From Gammaproteobacteria bacterium (GTDB lineage Bacteria; Pseudomonadota; Gammaproteobacteria; Thiohalospirales; Thiohalospiraceae), in NCBI GenBank assembly GCA_024277595.1, contig JAJRUV010000117.1:1-33246 (forward strand): 33,246 bases of DNA. The letters are read 5' to 3'. Shown here in pieces: positions 25,502 through 33,246 of the stretch. The notes beneath the pieces are model-generated. The model saw only the letters and a list, made by a program, of their open reading frames with translations. It made no database searches and had not been told where the DNA came from. A program made the translations under genes and the position numbers. The stretch's first letter is position 1. The number at the start of each line of letters is the position of its first letter.

Positions 25502-25576
25502 TGGGGCGTCGCCAAGCGGTAAGGCACAGGGTTTTGATCCCTGCATTCCCAGGTTCGAATCCTGGCGCCCCAACCA
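25502..25576 (+). tRNA. tRNA-Gln (anticodon TTG)
   Basis: This is a 75-nt cloverleaf with acceptor TGGGGCG / CGCCCCA and encoded CCA. The anticodon stem CAGGG/CCCTG encloses TTTTGAT, giving TTG. It lies 12 bp after ispE and ahead of prs, so it is probably excised from the lolB-ispE-prs transcript. Confidence 0.96.
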
Positions 25577-25714
25577 TTTTGGTATCCATCCGTGAATAAT
25601 CTGCATAAGTTGCATCAAGCTATTGCCCTCGCCAAGAGCCGTTGCCGGGCATAAAAATAAATGGTTACCCGCATACATTCAGAAAATTTCATATCCGGTT
25701 CCAAAGGGACAGCC

Positions 25715-26668
25715 GTGTCTGACAACAGGATGATGGTGTTTTCCGGCAACGCAAATCCCCAGCTTGCCCGTGCTATCGTTGGCCACCTGAACATGCCATT
25801 GGGTAAAGCCATCGTCGGCCGTTTCAGCGATGGTGAGGTGATGGTCGAGATCATGGAAAATGTCCGTGGCAAGGACGTTTTTGTCGTCCAGCCCACCTGT
25901 GCGCCGACCAATGACAATTTGATGGAGCTATTGGTAATGGTTGATGCGCTGCGCCGCGCATCGGCCGGACGCGTTACCACGGTAGTTCCCTATTTTGGTT
26001 ATGCCCGCCAGGATCGGCGCTCTCGTTCTGTGCGCGTGGCGATTACTGCCAAGGTGGTTGCCAACATGATCGAGGCCGTGGGTACTGATCGGGTGCTGAC
26101 TGTGGATCTGCATGCCGATCAAATTAAGGGTTTTTTCGATATCCCTGTGGATAATGTGTATGGTTCTCCCATCCTGTTTGGTGACATCTGGCGTCAGAAG
26201 CACAAAAATCTGATCGTTGTTTCCCCGGATGTGGGCGGAGTTGTTCGGGCCAGAGCCGTGGCTAAACAACTGGATGATGCCGAACTGGCGATTATCGACA
26301 AGCGCCGTCCGCGTGCCAATGAGGCCAAGGTGATGAATATTATTGGTGATGTGGCGGGCCGAAACTGCGTTTTGGTGGATGATCTGGTGGACACTGCCGG
26401 AACCTTGTGTCAAGCCGCTGGAGCACTCAAGGAGCATGATGCCGCCAGTGTAACAGCCTACTGCACCCACCCGGTATTGTCCGGTCCGGCCGTAAAAAAT
26501 CTGATGGAGTCCCAGTTGGACGAACTGGTGGTAACCGATACAGTGCTGCTGCGATCTGATGCTCGTGAGTGTGGGCGTATCCGGGTGCTGAGTATCGCGG
26601 GAATGCTGGCAGAAACCATGCGCCGCATCAGTAATGAAGAGTCCGTGAGTTCCCTGTATATGGAGTAA
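25715..26668 (+). CDS. prs: Ribose-phosphate pyrophosphokinase (PRPP synthetase)
   Basis: This 317-aa enzyme makes phosphoribosyl pyrophosphate from ribose-5-phosphate and ATP for nucleotide, His and Trp synthesis. It has the N-terminal [17 protein letters not shown], a flexible-loop [10 protein letters not shown], the divalent-cation/ATP motif [11 protein letters not shown] (131-141) and the PRPP loop [11 protein letters not shown] (221-231). The frame extends back to an ATG at 25661, but a GTG at 25715 with AAGGGA 5 nt upstream gives the family's usual N-terminus and length (~315), so I use it. Confidence 0.96.
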   Translation: MSDNRMMVFSGNANPQLARAIVGHLNMPLGKAIVGRFSDGEVMVEIMENVRGKDVFVVQPTCAPTNDNLMELLVMVDALRRASAGRVTTVVPYFGYARQDRRSRSVRVAITAKVVANMIEAVGTDRVLTVDLHADQIKGFFDIPVDNVYGSPILFGDIWRQKHKNLIVVSPDVGGVVRARAVAKQLDDAELAIIDKRRPRANEAKVMNIIGDVAGRNCVLVDDLVDTAGTLCQAAGALKEHDAASVTAYCTHPVLSGPAVKNLMESQLDELVVTDTVLLRSDARECGRIRVLSIAGMLAETMRRISNEESVSSLYME

Positions 26669-26761
26669 CAGGGCAATTTTTTTGCCGAACCTGGTCGCGG
26701 GGGAGGCTGTCTGTTATCCGTCTCGACAGAGCCGGATATAACATTTAGTGTGGAGAAAGAG

Positions 26762-27409
26762 ATGAGTAGTGAATTTGTCGTATCAGCAGAACCTCGCAAT
26801 GACCAGGGCAAGGGTGCGAGCCGCCGCCTGCGTCGTACGGGAAAGGTGCCTGCAATTTTATACGGGGCAGGTAAAACCCCGGTTCCGCTGACGCTGGACC
26901 ATAATGAACTTCTTAAGCAGTTGGATAATGAAGCGTTTTATTCTCGTATCCTCACTGTTGATCTCGGAGGTAGCAAAGAGCAGGCTATTCTCAAGGATAT
27001 GCAGCGTCACCCGGCCAAGCCATTTATTTTGCATATCGATTTCATGCGGGTAAGTGCGGGCGAAAAAATCCGGGTAAATGTTCCGTTGCATTTTACCGGC
27101 ACTGATGTGGCTCCGGGGGTAAAAATTGGCGGTGGAATCGTTACCCATGCTGTCACCGAGGTTGAGATAAACTGTCTTCCCAGGGATTTGCCGGAATATA
27201 TCAACGTCGATCTGTCCGAGCTGGAGCTGGGACAGTCCCTGCATCTTTCCGACATCAAGCTCCCCAAAGGAGTGGAGCTGCTGCAGGGTAATGAGCATGA
27301 TACTGCCATTGCGGCGATTCAGACCATCCGTGGCGCCGTTGATACTGAAGCTGAGGGCGAGGAGGGTGAAGCTGAAAGTGAAGGCACAGATGAAGCTGAT
27401 AAAGAGTAG
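26762..27409 (+). CDS. rplY: 50S ribosomal protein L25/Ctc family (RplY)
   Basis: This 215-aa protein binds 5S rRNA. The N-terminal L25 domain (NDQGKGASRRLRRTGKVPAILYG, then FILHIDFMRV) is followed by the TL5/Ctc-type second beta domain (VNVPLHFTGTDVAPGVKIGGG, LPEYINVDLSELELGQSLHLSDIKLPKGV) and a very acidic tail. The ATG at 26762 has GGAG 6 nt upstream; a GTG at 26750 is in frame but less likely. It lies between prs and pth, as in many gammaproteobacteria. Confidence 0.96.
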   Translation: MSSEFVVSAEPRNDQGKGASRRLRRTGKVPAILYGAGKTPVPLTLDHNELLKQLDNEAFYSRILTVDLGGSKEQAILKDMQRHPAKPFILHIDFMRVSAGEKIRVNVPLHFTGTDVAPGVKIGGGIVTHAVTEVEINCLPRDLPEYINVDLSELELGQSLHLSDIKLPKGVELLQGNEHDTAIAAIQTIRGAVDTEAEGEEGEAESEGTDEADKE

Positions 27410-27452
27410 ACTGGCTGTTTTATAGTTATTGTTCAGCAGGAAATCGGCGCCA

Positions 27453-28034
27453 GTGTCTCCCGTTCAGCTCATTGTCGGCTTGGGGAATCCAGGTGATGAG
27501 CATGAGTTGACGCGGCACAATGCCGGTTTCTGGTTTGCCAATGCCCTGAGCCAGCATTGGGATACCCCGTTTCGCAGGGAAGCAAAATTTCATGGTGAAG
27601 TGTGCCGCATTTCGGTACAGGGGGAGCCGGTCTGGTTGCTCAAGCCCGATACCTGGATGAACCGCAGTGGTCAGGCGGTTGCACGCCTGGCCCGGTTTTA
27701 TAAAATCTCTCTGGAAGCGATCCTGGTGGCCCATGATGAACTGGATCTGTCACCGGGGACCGTGCGCCTCAAGCAGGGTGGCGGCCATGGCGGGCATAAT
27801 GGATTGCGCGATATCATCTCCCTGATGGGGGCGAATGAATTTGCGCGCTTGCGCGTCGGCATCGGCCATCCCGGCAGTTCGCAAGATGTCACCGGGTTTG
27901 TCCTGGGAAGACCTCCGGCAGCGGAGCGCCAGCTGATAGATGAGGCCATCGGCAGGACGGTGAATGAGCTGCCGCACATCATACACGGCGACTACCAGAA
28001 AGCCATGAACCGGCTCCATTCCCGAGTGACGTAG
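27453..28034 (+). CDS. pth: Peptidyl-tRNA hydrolase Pth
   Basis: This 193-aa enzyme releases peptides from stalled peptidyl-tRNA. It has LIVGLGNPGDEHELTRHNAGF with catalytic His22, the FRREAKFHGEV segment, PDTWMNRSGQAV, VAHDELDL (catalytic-helper Asp), KQGGGHGGHNGLRD and RLRVGIGHPG. A TTG at 27429 is in frame, but the GTG at 27453 gives the family's short N-terminus and length (E. coli 194) with an AGGAAA ribosome site ~10 nt ahead. Confidence 0.96.
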   Translation: MSPVQLIVGLGNPGDEHELTRHNAGFWFANALSQHWDTPFRREAKFHGEVCRISVQGEPVWLLKPDTWMNRSGQAVARLARFYKISLEAILVAHDELDLSPGTVRLKQGGGHGGHNGLRDIISLMGANEFARLRVGIGHPGSSQDVTGFVLGRPPAAERQLIDEAIGRTVNELPHIIHGDYQKAMNRLHSRVT

Positions 28035-28065
28035 CTACGGACTTAAACAGACAACAGGATAATCT

Positions 28066-29157
28066 ATGGGATTCAAGTGTGGCATTGTCGGATTGCCAAA
28101 TGTGGGCAAATCCACCTTGTTCAATGCGTTGACCAAAGCCGGCATTCAGGCGGAAAATTACCCGTTTTGCACCATAGAGCCAAATGTGGGCGTGGTGCCG
28201 GTACCGGATCCGCGTCAGGAGAAACTGGCGGCTATCGTCAAACCGGAGCGAATTGTTCCCACCGCCATGGAGTTTGTGGATATTGCCGGGCTGGTGGCGG
28301 GAGCCTCCCGCGGGGAGGGATTGGGAAACAAATTTCTGGCCAACATCCGTGAAACAGATGCCATTGCCCAGGTGGTTCGCTGTTTCGAGAACGATGATAT
28401 TGTTCATGTAGCGGGGAAGATTGATCCACTGAATGATATTGAGGTTATCAATACCGAACTGGCGCTGGCCGATCTGGAAAGTGTGGAGAAGGCGGTGCTG
28501 CGCGTTGGCAAGATTGCCAAGAGCGGAGACAAGGAGGCCAGGGCAAAACTCGAACTGCTTGAACAGGTACGTGTTCAACTGGACAGAGGTGAACCGGTTC
28601 GGACCATGGGGCTGGATGAAGATCAGCTTAAACAGATCTACGACCTCCATCTCCTTACTATCAAACCCACCATGTATATCGCGAACGTCAATGAAAACGG
28701 CTTCGAGGATAACCCCTATTTCGATCAGGTGTGCACTCTGGCGCAGCAGGAGGGGGCGGTCACCGTAGCCGTGTGTGCGGCTATCGAGGCGGAGCTGGTT
28801 GAACTCGAAGAGGAAGAGAAGACAGAATTCCTGGCCGATCTGGGTCTGGAAGAGCCCGGCTTGAACCGGGTAATCCGGGCCGGATATCAACTACTGGGTT
28901 TGCAGACCTACTTTACTGCCGGGGTCAAGGAGGTTCGCGCCTGGACCATTCCGGTTGGTGCCACTGCTCCACAGGCAGCGGGAGTGATCCATACTGATTT
29001 TGAAAAAGGTTTTATCCGTGCTGAAGTGACATCATATGATGACTTCATCGCTTATAACGGGGAACAAGGTGCCCGCGAGGCAGGCAAGCTCCGGCTGGAA
29101 GGCAAGGAGTATATTGTGCAGGATGGTGATGTGATGCACTTTCGTTTCAATGTCTGA
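28066..29157 (+). CDS. ychF: Redox-regulated ATPase YchF (Obg family)
   Basis: This 363-aa ribosome-associated P-loop ATPase has P-loop GLPNVGKST (9-17), DIAG (72-75) and NVNE (207-210) in place of the G-protein NKxD, the hallmark of the ATP preference of YchF. A TGS domain ends the protein ([30 protein letters not shown]). Its pairing with pth, 31 bp upstream, is highly conserved. Confidence 0.97.
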   Translation: MGFKCGIVGLPNVGKSTLFNALTKAGIQAENYPFCTIEPNVGVVPVPDPRQEKLAAIVKPERIVPTAMEFVDIAGLVAGASRGEGLGNKFLANIRETDAIAQVVRCFENDDIVHVAGKIDPLNDIEVINTELALADLESVEKAVLRVGKIAKSGDKEARAKLELLEQVRVQLDRGEPVRTMGLDEDQLKQIYDLHLLTIKPTMYIANVNENGFEDNPYFDQVCTLAQQEGAVTVAVCAAIEAELVELEEEEKTEFLADLGLEEPGLNRVIRAGYQLLGLQTYFTAGVKEVRAWTIPVGATAPQAAGVIHTDFEKGFIRAEVTSYDDFIAYNGEQGAREAGKLRLEGKEYIVQDGDVMHFRFNV

Positions 29158-29176
29158 GAACAGGGGACATGTCAAA

Positions 29177-29647
29177 ATGAAAAAAACAGCTGTGATTCTG
29201 GTTGTGGTGATGGCGCTGCTGATTACTGGCGCAGGCTACGCAAACTGCGGTCATCATCAGAAAGATTACTCCATTGAAGATGCGTGGATCCCGGAGGCGC
29301 CTCCGGTAGTGAAGGTGCTGGCCGGGTTTATGAAGATTGGCAATCCAACTGACCAGACTCAGGTGCTGCTAGGTGCTGAAAGCCTGGCATTCGAGAAGAT
29401 TGAGATGCACCGAACCGTAATGGAAGAGGGCATGGCCAAAATGATACAGCAGAAAGAGATAGAGATCCCGGCTGAAGGCGAGGTGGAGTTTGCCCCCGGC
29501 GGTCTGCACCTGATGCTGATTAACCCCAACAAGCCGCTGAAGGCGAGGGAAAAGATAACCATTACCCTGCGATTTGAGGGGGGCAAGAGCATCCCCGTTT
29601 CATTCGCCGTTCGCCCCATGGAGGGGATGGAACATCATCACCATTGA
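29177..29647 (+). CDS. PCu(A)C periplasmic copper chaperone
   Basis: This 156-aa exported protein has a signal peptide (residues 1-22, ending GAGYA). The copper-binding signature H(M)X10MX21HXM is exact: Met77-His78, Met89, His111-x-Met113. The mature N-terminus (NCGHH) and the C-terminal MEGMEHHHH offer extra metal ligands. Such proteins deliver Cu(I) to the Cu(A) centre of cytochrome oxidase or buffer periplasmic copper. The frame is open from 29150 (overlapping ychF), but the ATG at 29177 with GGGGA ~9 nt upstream starts the signal peptide. No SenC/Sco gene is adjacent. Confidence 0.92.
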   Translation: MKKTAVILVVVMALLITGAGYANCGHHQKDYSIEDAWIPEAPPVVKVLAGFMKIGNPTDQTQVLLGAESLAFEKIEMHRTVMEEGMAKMIQQKEIEIPAEGEVEFAPGGLHLMLINPNKPLKAREKITITLRFEGGKSIPVSFAVRPMEGMEHHHH

Positions 29648-29674
29648 GGCCTATCGAACCGCGGGGAATGCATA

Positions 29675-29703
29675 TTGCCACGATCCGGTTTTTATGGTTG
29701 AAT
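29675..29703 (+). promoter_or_regulatory. Candidate promoter for tRNA-Lys
   Basis: TTGCCA (29675-29680), a 17-bp spacer and TTGAAT (29698-29703) lie 14 bp before the mature tRNA start. The -10 box matches only 4/6, so this is moderate. Confidence 0.45.
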
Positions 29704-29716
29704 AAGCCTCCTTTCA

Positions 29717-29792
<76 letters not shown>

Positions 29793-29801
29793 ATTACACA
29801 G

Positions 29802-29827
29802 GGGCAAACGGCCGTTTGCCCTTTTTT
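29802..29827 (+). terminator. Rho-independent terminator after tRNA-Lys
   Basis: The perfect palindrome GGGCAAACGGCCGTTTGCCC is followed by TTTTTT, 9 nt after the tRNA CCA end. Confidence 0.92.
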
Positions 29828-29893
29828 GTTATTCCGTGTTGTAACGTCAGGTTTTTCGTTTCTATACGGCACTGAGCCCGGGACAATAGCCTC

Positions 29894-30532
29894 ATGACAC
29901 ATTCAACCCATTTCAACCCGGATTGCCACTCCTGTCCACGTCTGGCCGGTTTTCTTGCTGATATCCGGGTGGAATATCCCTCCTATCATGCCAGGCCGGT
30001 GGCGCCGTTTGGTGATCCCGGTGCCCACCTGTTGATCGTTGGGCTGGCGCCGGGAATGCATGGTGCCAACGCGACCGGGCGACCCTTTACCGGGGATTAT
30101 GCCGGAATTCTGCTGTACGAAACACTGCACCGCTTTGGTTTTAGCAACCAGCCTGTTGCTACAGTGAGAGATGATGGCCTGATCCTCAAGAACTGCCGCA
30201 TTACCAACGCCGTAAAATGCCTGCCGCCGCAGAACAAGCCGGCCAGCAGTGAGGTTAATGAGTGTAATGCCTATCTGCGTGCAGAGTTGGCCGATCTCGG
30301 TGAAGGAGCGGTGGTTTTGGCGCTGGGTACAGTTGCCCATCGCGCCGTGTTGCGGGCGCTTGGGTTGAAAATAAAGGACTATCCGTTTGGTCACTGCCGG
30401 AAATATATACTCGACAGGCAGCGCTGGCTGATCGACTCCTATCACTGCAGTCGCTACAATACGCAGACACGCCGTCTCACGGAGGAGATGTTTTACGATG
30501 TGTTCCGGGAGATAGCAACACTCCTGGCATGA
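29894..30532 (+). CDS. Uracil-DNA glycosylase, family 5 (UDGb) type with Fe-S cluster
   Basis: This 212-aa base-excision repair enzyme removes uracil and probably other deaminated bases. Motif 1 is GLAPGMHGANATGRPFTGDYAG (50-71), which has the family-5 GLAP..HG.N.TGR.FTGD pattern lacking the usual catalytic Asp/Asn of families 1 and 4. Motif 2 is SYHCSRYNTQTRRLT near the C-terminus. Four cysteines, Cys11, Cys14, Cys109 (in NAVKCLPPQNKP) and Cys124, are placed to bind a [4Fe-4S] cluster. It overlaps uvrC by 4 nt, placing two DNA repair functions in one operon. Confidence 0.92.
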   Translation: MTHSTHFNPDCHSCPRLAGFLADIRVEYPSYHARPVAPFGDPGAHLLIVGLAPGMHGANATGRPFTGDYAGILLYETLHRFGFSNQPVATVRDDGLILKNCRITNAVKCLPPQNKPASSEVNECNAYLRAELADLGEGAVVLALGTVAHRAVLRALGLKIKDYPFGHCRKYILDRQRWLIDSYHCSRYNTQTRRLTEEMFYDVFREIATLLA

Positions 30533-32370
30533 CTTCGCCCATTTTTGATTTCAAGGCATTTCTCGCCACGCTGACCAGCCGGCCGGGTGTGTATCGCATG
30601 CTGAATAGTGCAGGCGAGGTCATCTATGTCGGCAAGGCGCGCAACCTCAAGAAGCGGATCTCCAGCTACTTTCAGAAAAACATCCCCAGCCCCAAGACGC
30701 GCAGCATGGTGGCGCAGATTCGGCAGATCGAGATCACCATCACCCATACTGAAAACGAGGCGCTAATCCTGGAGAACAATCTCATCAAGGAGCTGAAGCC
30801 TCGCTACAACATCCTGCTCCGTGATGATAAAAGCTATCCCTATATCTATCTGTCCACCCACCACAAACACCCGCGCCTGAGCAGTTATCGGGGGGCCAGG
30901 AGTGGCCAGGGCTGCTATTTCGGGCCATACCCCAGTGCGGGGGCGGTGCGCGAAACGCTCAATCTGATGCAGAAGCTGTTTCAGGTGCGCCAGTGTGAAG
31001 ACTCGTTTTATGAAAATCGTAGCCGTCCCTGCCTGCAGTACCAGATCGAACGCTGCAGCGCGCCCTGTGCCGGGTTGGTCACAGCGGAGCGCTATCAGGA
31101 AGATGTCCGCCATGCGGAGCTGTTTCTGGAGGGAAAAAGCAGTGTGGTGATCGATGATCTGGTGGCGCAGATGAAAGCGGCATCGCAGGCACTGGAGTTT
31201 GAACAAGCCGCAGGCTACCGGGACCAGATTGCCAGTCTGCGCCGGGTGCAGGAGCGGCAGTATGTCAGCGGTGCCAGCGGGGATCTGGATGTGATTGCCG
31301 GCGTGGTGAAAAATGGAGTCGGCTGCGTCCAGGTGTTTTTCATTCGTGACGGGCGTAATCTAGGTAATAAAACCTGGTTTCCTCGCCACACCGACAACAG
31401 TGATGCAGCTGAGTTGCTGACGGCCTTTTTGCCGCAATACTATCTTTCCGGCGGCAACCGTTGCCGGGAGATTCCCACTGATATTCTGCTCAATCAGCCG
31501 CTGGATGAGGCGAAATGGCTGGCTGGTGTACTGGGTACCCAGGCTGGGCACAAGGTAGCCATCCGTCATCGGCTGCGGGGTGAGCGGACCCGCTGGGTGC
31601 AGTTGGCTGAGGAAAATGCCATTGCAGCTTTGGAGAGTCACCTGACAGGGAAGGCCAACATGCGCAGCCGGTTTGAGGTGTTGCAGGAGGCGCTGAGGCT
31701 GGAAGAGCTGCCCCGGCGGATTGAGTGCTTTGATATCAGCCACACCACGGGAGAGTCTCCGGTCGGCGCCTGTGTGGTGTTCGATGTTAGTGGCCCGGTG
31801 AAGACGGACTATCGCCGTTTCAATATTCGAGACATTACCCCGGGTGATGACTATGCTGCGCTGGAGCAAGCGCTCAGCCGCCGTTATACCCGGGTCAAAA
31901 AGGGTGAGGGAAAACTGCCGGATGTGCTGATTATCGACGGAGGCAAGGGGCAGATTGCCCAGGCAAGCAAGGTGCTGGAAGAGCTGCAGATAACCGGAGT
32001 TGTCATACTGGGCATCGCCAAGGGACCGACTCGAAAACCGGGGCAGGAGATGCTGTTCTTGTCCGGACGGGAGCAGCCCCTTATACTGCCGGGAGACTCA
32101 CCGGCGCTGCATCTGATTCAGCGGGTGGATGGGGAGGCACATCGCTTCGCCATCACCGGACACCGTCAGCAGCGTGGAAAAGCGCGTTCCACCTCGATGC
32201 TTGAGGGAATTTCCGGACTGGGTCCCAAACGGCGCCGACAGTTGCTGCAGCAGTTTGGTGGTCTTCAGGAGGTGGCGCGTGCAGGGGTCGAGGATCTGTC
32301 GCGGATACAAGGTATAAGCAGCGCCTTGGCGCAACGAATTTATGACAATTTTCACCCGGATAGCGAATAA
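30529..32370 (+). CDS. uvrC: Excinuclease ABC subunit C (UvrC)
   Basis: This 613-aa nuclease makes both incisions in nucleotide excision repair. The GIY-YIG domain is at the N-terminus ([26 protein letters not shown]). A cysteine-containing linker follows ([15 protein letters not shown]), then a UVR motif (~residues 205-240), the RNase H-like 3'-nuclease half ([32 protein letters not shown]) and tandem HhH ([37 protein letters not shown]). Length matches E. coli (610). pgsA follows after 5 nt, as in many proteobacteria. Confidence 0.98.
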   Translation: MTSPIFDFKAFLATLTSRPGVYRMLNSAGEVIYVGKARNLKKRISSYFQKNIPSPKTRSMVAQIRQIEITITHTENEALILENNLIKELKPRYNILLRDDKSYPYIYLSTHHKHPRLSSYRGARSGQGCYFGPYPSAGAVRETLNLMQKLFQVRQCEDSFYENRSRPCLQYQIERCSAPCAGLVTAERYQEDVRHAELFLEGKSSVVIDDLVAQMKAASQALEFEQAAGYRDQIASLRRVQERQYVSGASGDLDVIAGVVKNGVGCVQVFFIRDGRNLGNKTWFPRHTDNSDAAELLTAFLPQYYLSGGNRCREIPTDILLNQPLDEAKWLAGVLGTQAGHKVAIRHRLRGERTRWVQLAEENAIAALESHLTGKANMRSRFEVLQEALRLEELPRRIECFDISHTTGESPVGACVVFDVSGPVKTDYRRFNIRDITPGDDYAALEQALSRRYTRVKKGEGKLPDVLIIDGGKGQIAQASKVLEELQITGVVILGIAKGPTRKPGQEMLFLSGREQPLILPGDSPALHLIQRVDGEAHRFAITGHRQQRGKARSTSMLEGISGLGPKRRRQLLQQFGGLQEVARAGVEDLSRIQGISSALAQRIYDNFHPDSE

Positions 32371-32375
32371 GCAAT

Positions 32376-32951
32376 ATGTGGTTAAATATCCCCAATATCC
32401 TCACCCTGCTGCGTATTGCACTGATTCCGATCTTCGTCATCTGTTTCTATCTGCCCGTGTCATGGGCGGATACTGCCAGTGCGCTGCTGTTTACACTGGC
32501 AGCGGTGACAGACTGGCTGGATGGCTATCTTGCCCGCCGTCTGCAACAAACTTCACCGTTTGGTGCCTTCCTCGATCCGGTTGCAGACAAGCTGATGGTG
32601 GCAGCTGCCCTGGTGTTGTTGGTCGAACATAACCCAACCCATTATGCGGGACTCTATATTGCCATACCGGCAATTATCATCATCGGTCGGGAGATAGCGA
32701 TATCGGCGCTGCGCGAATGGATGGCGGAGCTGGGTGCCCGCACCAAAGTGGCTGTATCCCGTATTGGCAAGGCAAAAACTGCGCTGCAAATGGTAGCAAT
32801 CATCCTGTTGCTTTACCGTGCTCCTGTCGGAAGTATTCCGGTGGTGGAAGTGGGGTTCTGGCTGTTATACATAGCGGCCGGATTGACACTGTGGTCGGCA
32901 GCAGTTTATCTAAAGGCGGCATGGCCGATATTGAGTGGAAGTTCATCTTGA
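32376..32951 (+). CDS. pgsA: CDP-diacylglycerol-glycerol-3-phosphate 3-phosphatidyltransferase PgsA
   Basis: This 191-aa multi-pass inner-membrane enzyme commits CDP-diacylglycerol to phosphatidylglycerol. The CDP-alcohol phosphotransferase motif D-x2-DG-x2-AR-x8-G-x3-D-x3-D is complete (Asp46, Asp49, Gly50, Ala53-Arg54, Gly63, Asp67, Asp71). The N-terminal [17 protein letters not shown] and [16 protein letters not shown] are PgsA-typical. It starts 5 nt after uvrC. Confidence 0.97.
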   Translation: MWLNIPNILTLLRIALIPIFVICFYLPVSWADTASALLFTLAAVTDWLDGYLARRLQQTSPFGAFLDPVADKLMVAAALVLLVEHNPTHYAGLYIAIPAIIIIGREIAISALREWMAELGARTKVAVSRIGKAKTALQMVAIILLLYRAPVGSIPVVEVGFWLLYIAAGLTLWSAAVYLKAAWPILSGSSS

Positions 32952-32976
32952 CAGGACTCTTCCGAAACCGGAAAAT
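32948..32976 (+). promoter_or_regulatory. Candidate promoter for tRNA-Met overlapping the pgsA stop
   Basis: A perfect -35 TTGACA (32948-32953) includes the pgsA stop codon TGA. After 17 bp comes GAAAAT (32971-32976), a 4/6 -10 box. The mature tRNA begins 19 bp further on. Confidence 0.55.
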
Positions 32977-32995
32977 GCGCGTGCGGTACAGTCAT

Positions 32996-33072
32996 GGCTA
33001 TGTAGCTCAGCTGGTTAGAGCACAGCACTCATAATGCTGGGGTCGGTGGTTCGAATCCACCCATAGCCACCA
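32996..33072 (+). tRNA. tRNA-Met, elongator type (anticodon CAT)
   Basis: This is a 77-nt cloverleaf with acceptor GGCTATG / CATAGCC and encoded CCA. The anticodon stem CAGCA/TGCTG encloses CTCATAA, giving CAT. The paired first base and close resemblance to E. coli elongator tRNA-Met argue against initiator; a lysidine-modified tRNA-Ile is less likely. Confidence 0.95.
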
Positions 33073-33130
33073 TATTTACTATCCACAGAATCTCCATCAC
33101 TATACTGGTGTTCCGTTATTATCTCACCTT

Positions 33131-33184
33131 GACAGACTCCTGGGAGTCTGTCGGGTTTAGCCACCCGGCAGAGTGATACTCTGC
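33131..33184. other. Three consecutive hairpins near the window end
   Basis: GACAGACTCC tg GGAGTCTGTC (33131-33152), CGGGT ttagcc ACCCG (33152-33167) and GCAGAGT gat ACTCTGC (33168-33184) follow one another without gaps. None has a T tract. They could end the tRNA-Met transcript, but compact hairpin series also occur at insertion-sequence ends. The remaining 62 bases to the window edge show nothing recognisable. Confidence 0.5.
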
Positions 33185-33246
33185 GCCATTTCGGACCTCA
33201 AAACAGAATTCCTGGCAAAGCAAAACACGAGGCACACTGAAATGCA

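Noticed and set aside
27979-28890. 303-codon minus-strand frame
   Set aside because: It is antisense to ychF, which is unmistakable; the frame is an artefact of codon usage on the sense strand.

Overview
The window looks like a chromosomal segment of a free-living gammaproteobacterium. The gene orders hemA-prfA-prmC-moeB, TPR lipoprotein-lolB-ispE-tRNA-Gln-prs-rplY-pth-ychF and uvrC-pgsA-tRNA are classic for that class. A cobalamin-dependent methionine synthase, a membrane-anchored cytochrome c5, a copper chaperone and an exosortase system fit an aerobic environmental or aquatic bacterium. A Chromatiales-like or sulfur-oxidiser-like lineage is my inference; nothing in the window fixes the genus.

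Layout. 1-162 is the 5'-cut copy of a repeat whose full form (198 bp, 24-bp inverted ends) lies at 7499-7696. 201-1913 (minus) is a three-lipoprotein operon, csgG-like / DUF4810 / DUF799, behind a near-consensus sigma-70 promoter. 2258-3169 (minus) is an LpxL/HtrB-type acyltransferase, divergent from metH (3224-6904). A promoter-led tRNA trio Pro-Arg-His follows (7018-7359).

7.4-17.6 kb is the accessory part. It holds a lemA-cytochrome c5 pair (minus), a two-gene envelope cassette (BON/OmpA protein plus a membrane-anchored coiled-coil DUF4332 protein), and a compact exosortase locus: XrtD with a fused EpsI-like domain, the TPR lipoprotein PrsT, and one VPLPA-CTERM substrate behind a candidate sigma-54 promoter. 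Three copies of a ~121-bp palindromic MITE-like element occur only here: one at the left edge, one between xrtD and prsT, and one at the right edge. The two outer copies are in direct orientation and share a 17-bp outer flank, so they bracket about 9.8 kb that could in principle be lost or gained as a unit.

17.6-33 kb is core genome. The minus-strand operon hemA-prfA-prmC-moeB carries a JAMM/M67 peptidase at its end. The divergent plus-strand run covers outer-membrane lipoprotein sorting (lolB), isoprenoid synthesis (ispE), PRPP (prs) and translation (rplY, pth, ychF), followed by a PCu(A)C copper chaperone, tRNA-Lys with a strong terminator, a family-5-type uracil-DNA glycosylase overlapping uvrC, pgsA and tRNA-Met. 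Many genes are joined by 4-nt stop/start overlaps, indicating translational coupling. The last ~115 bases contain three back-to-back hairpins of unknown nature, cut off by the window edge.

The most interesting material is the self-contained exosortase locus with its single visible substrate, its upstream envelope cassette, and the MITE bracketing.
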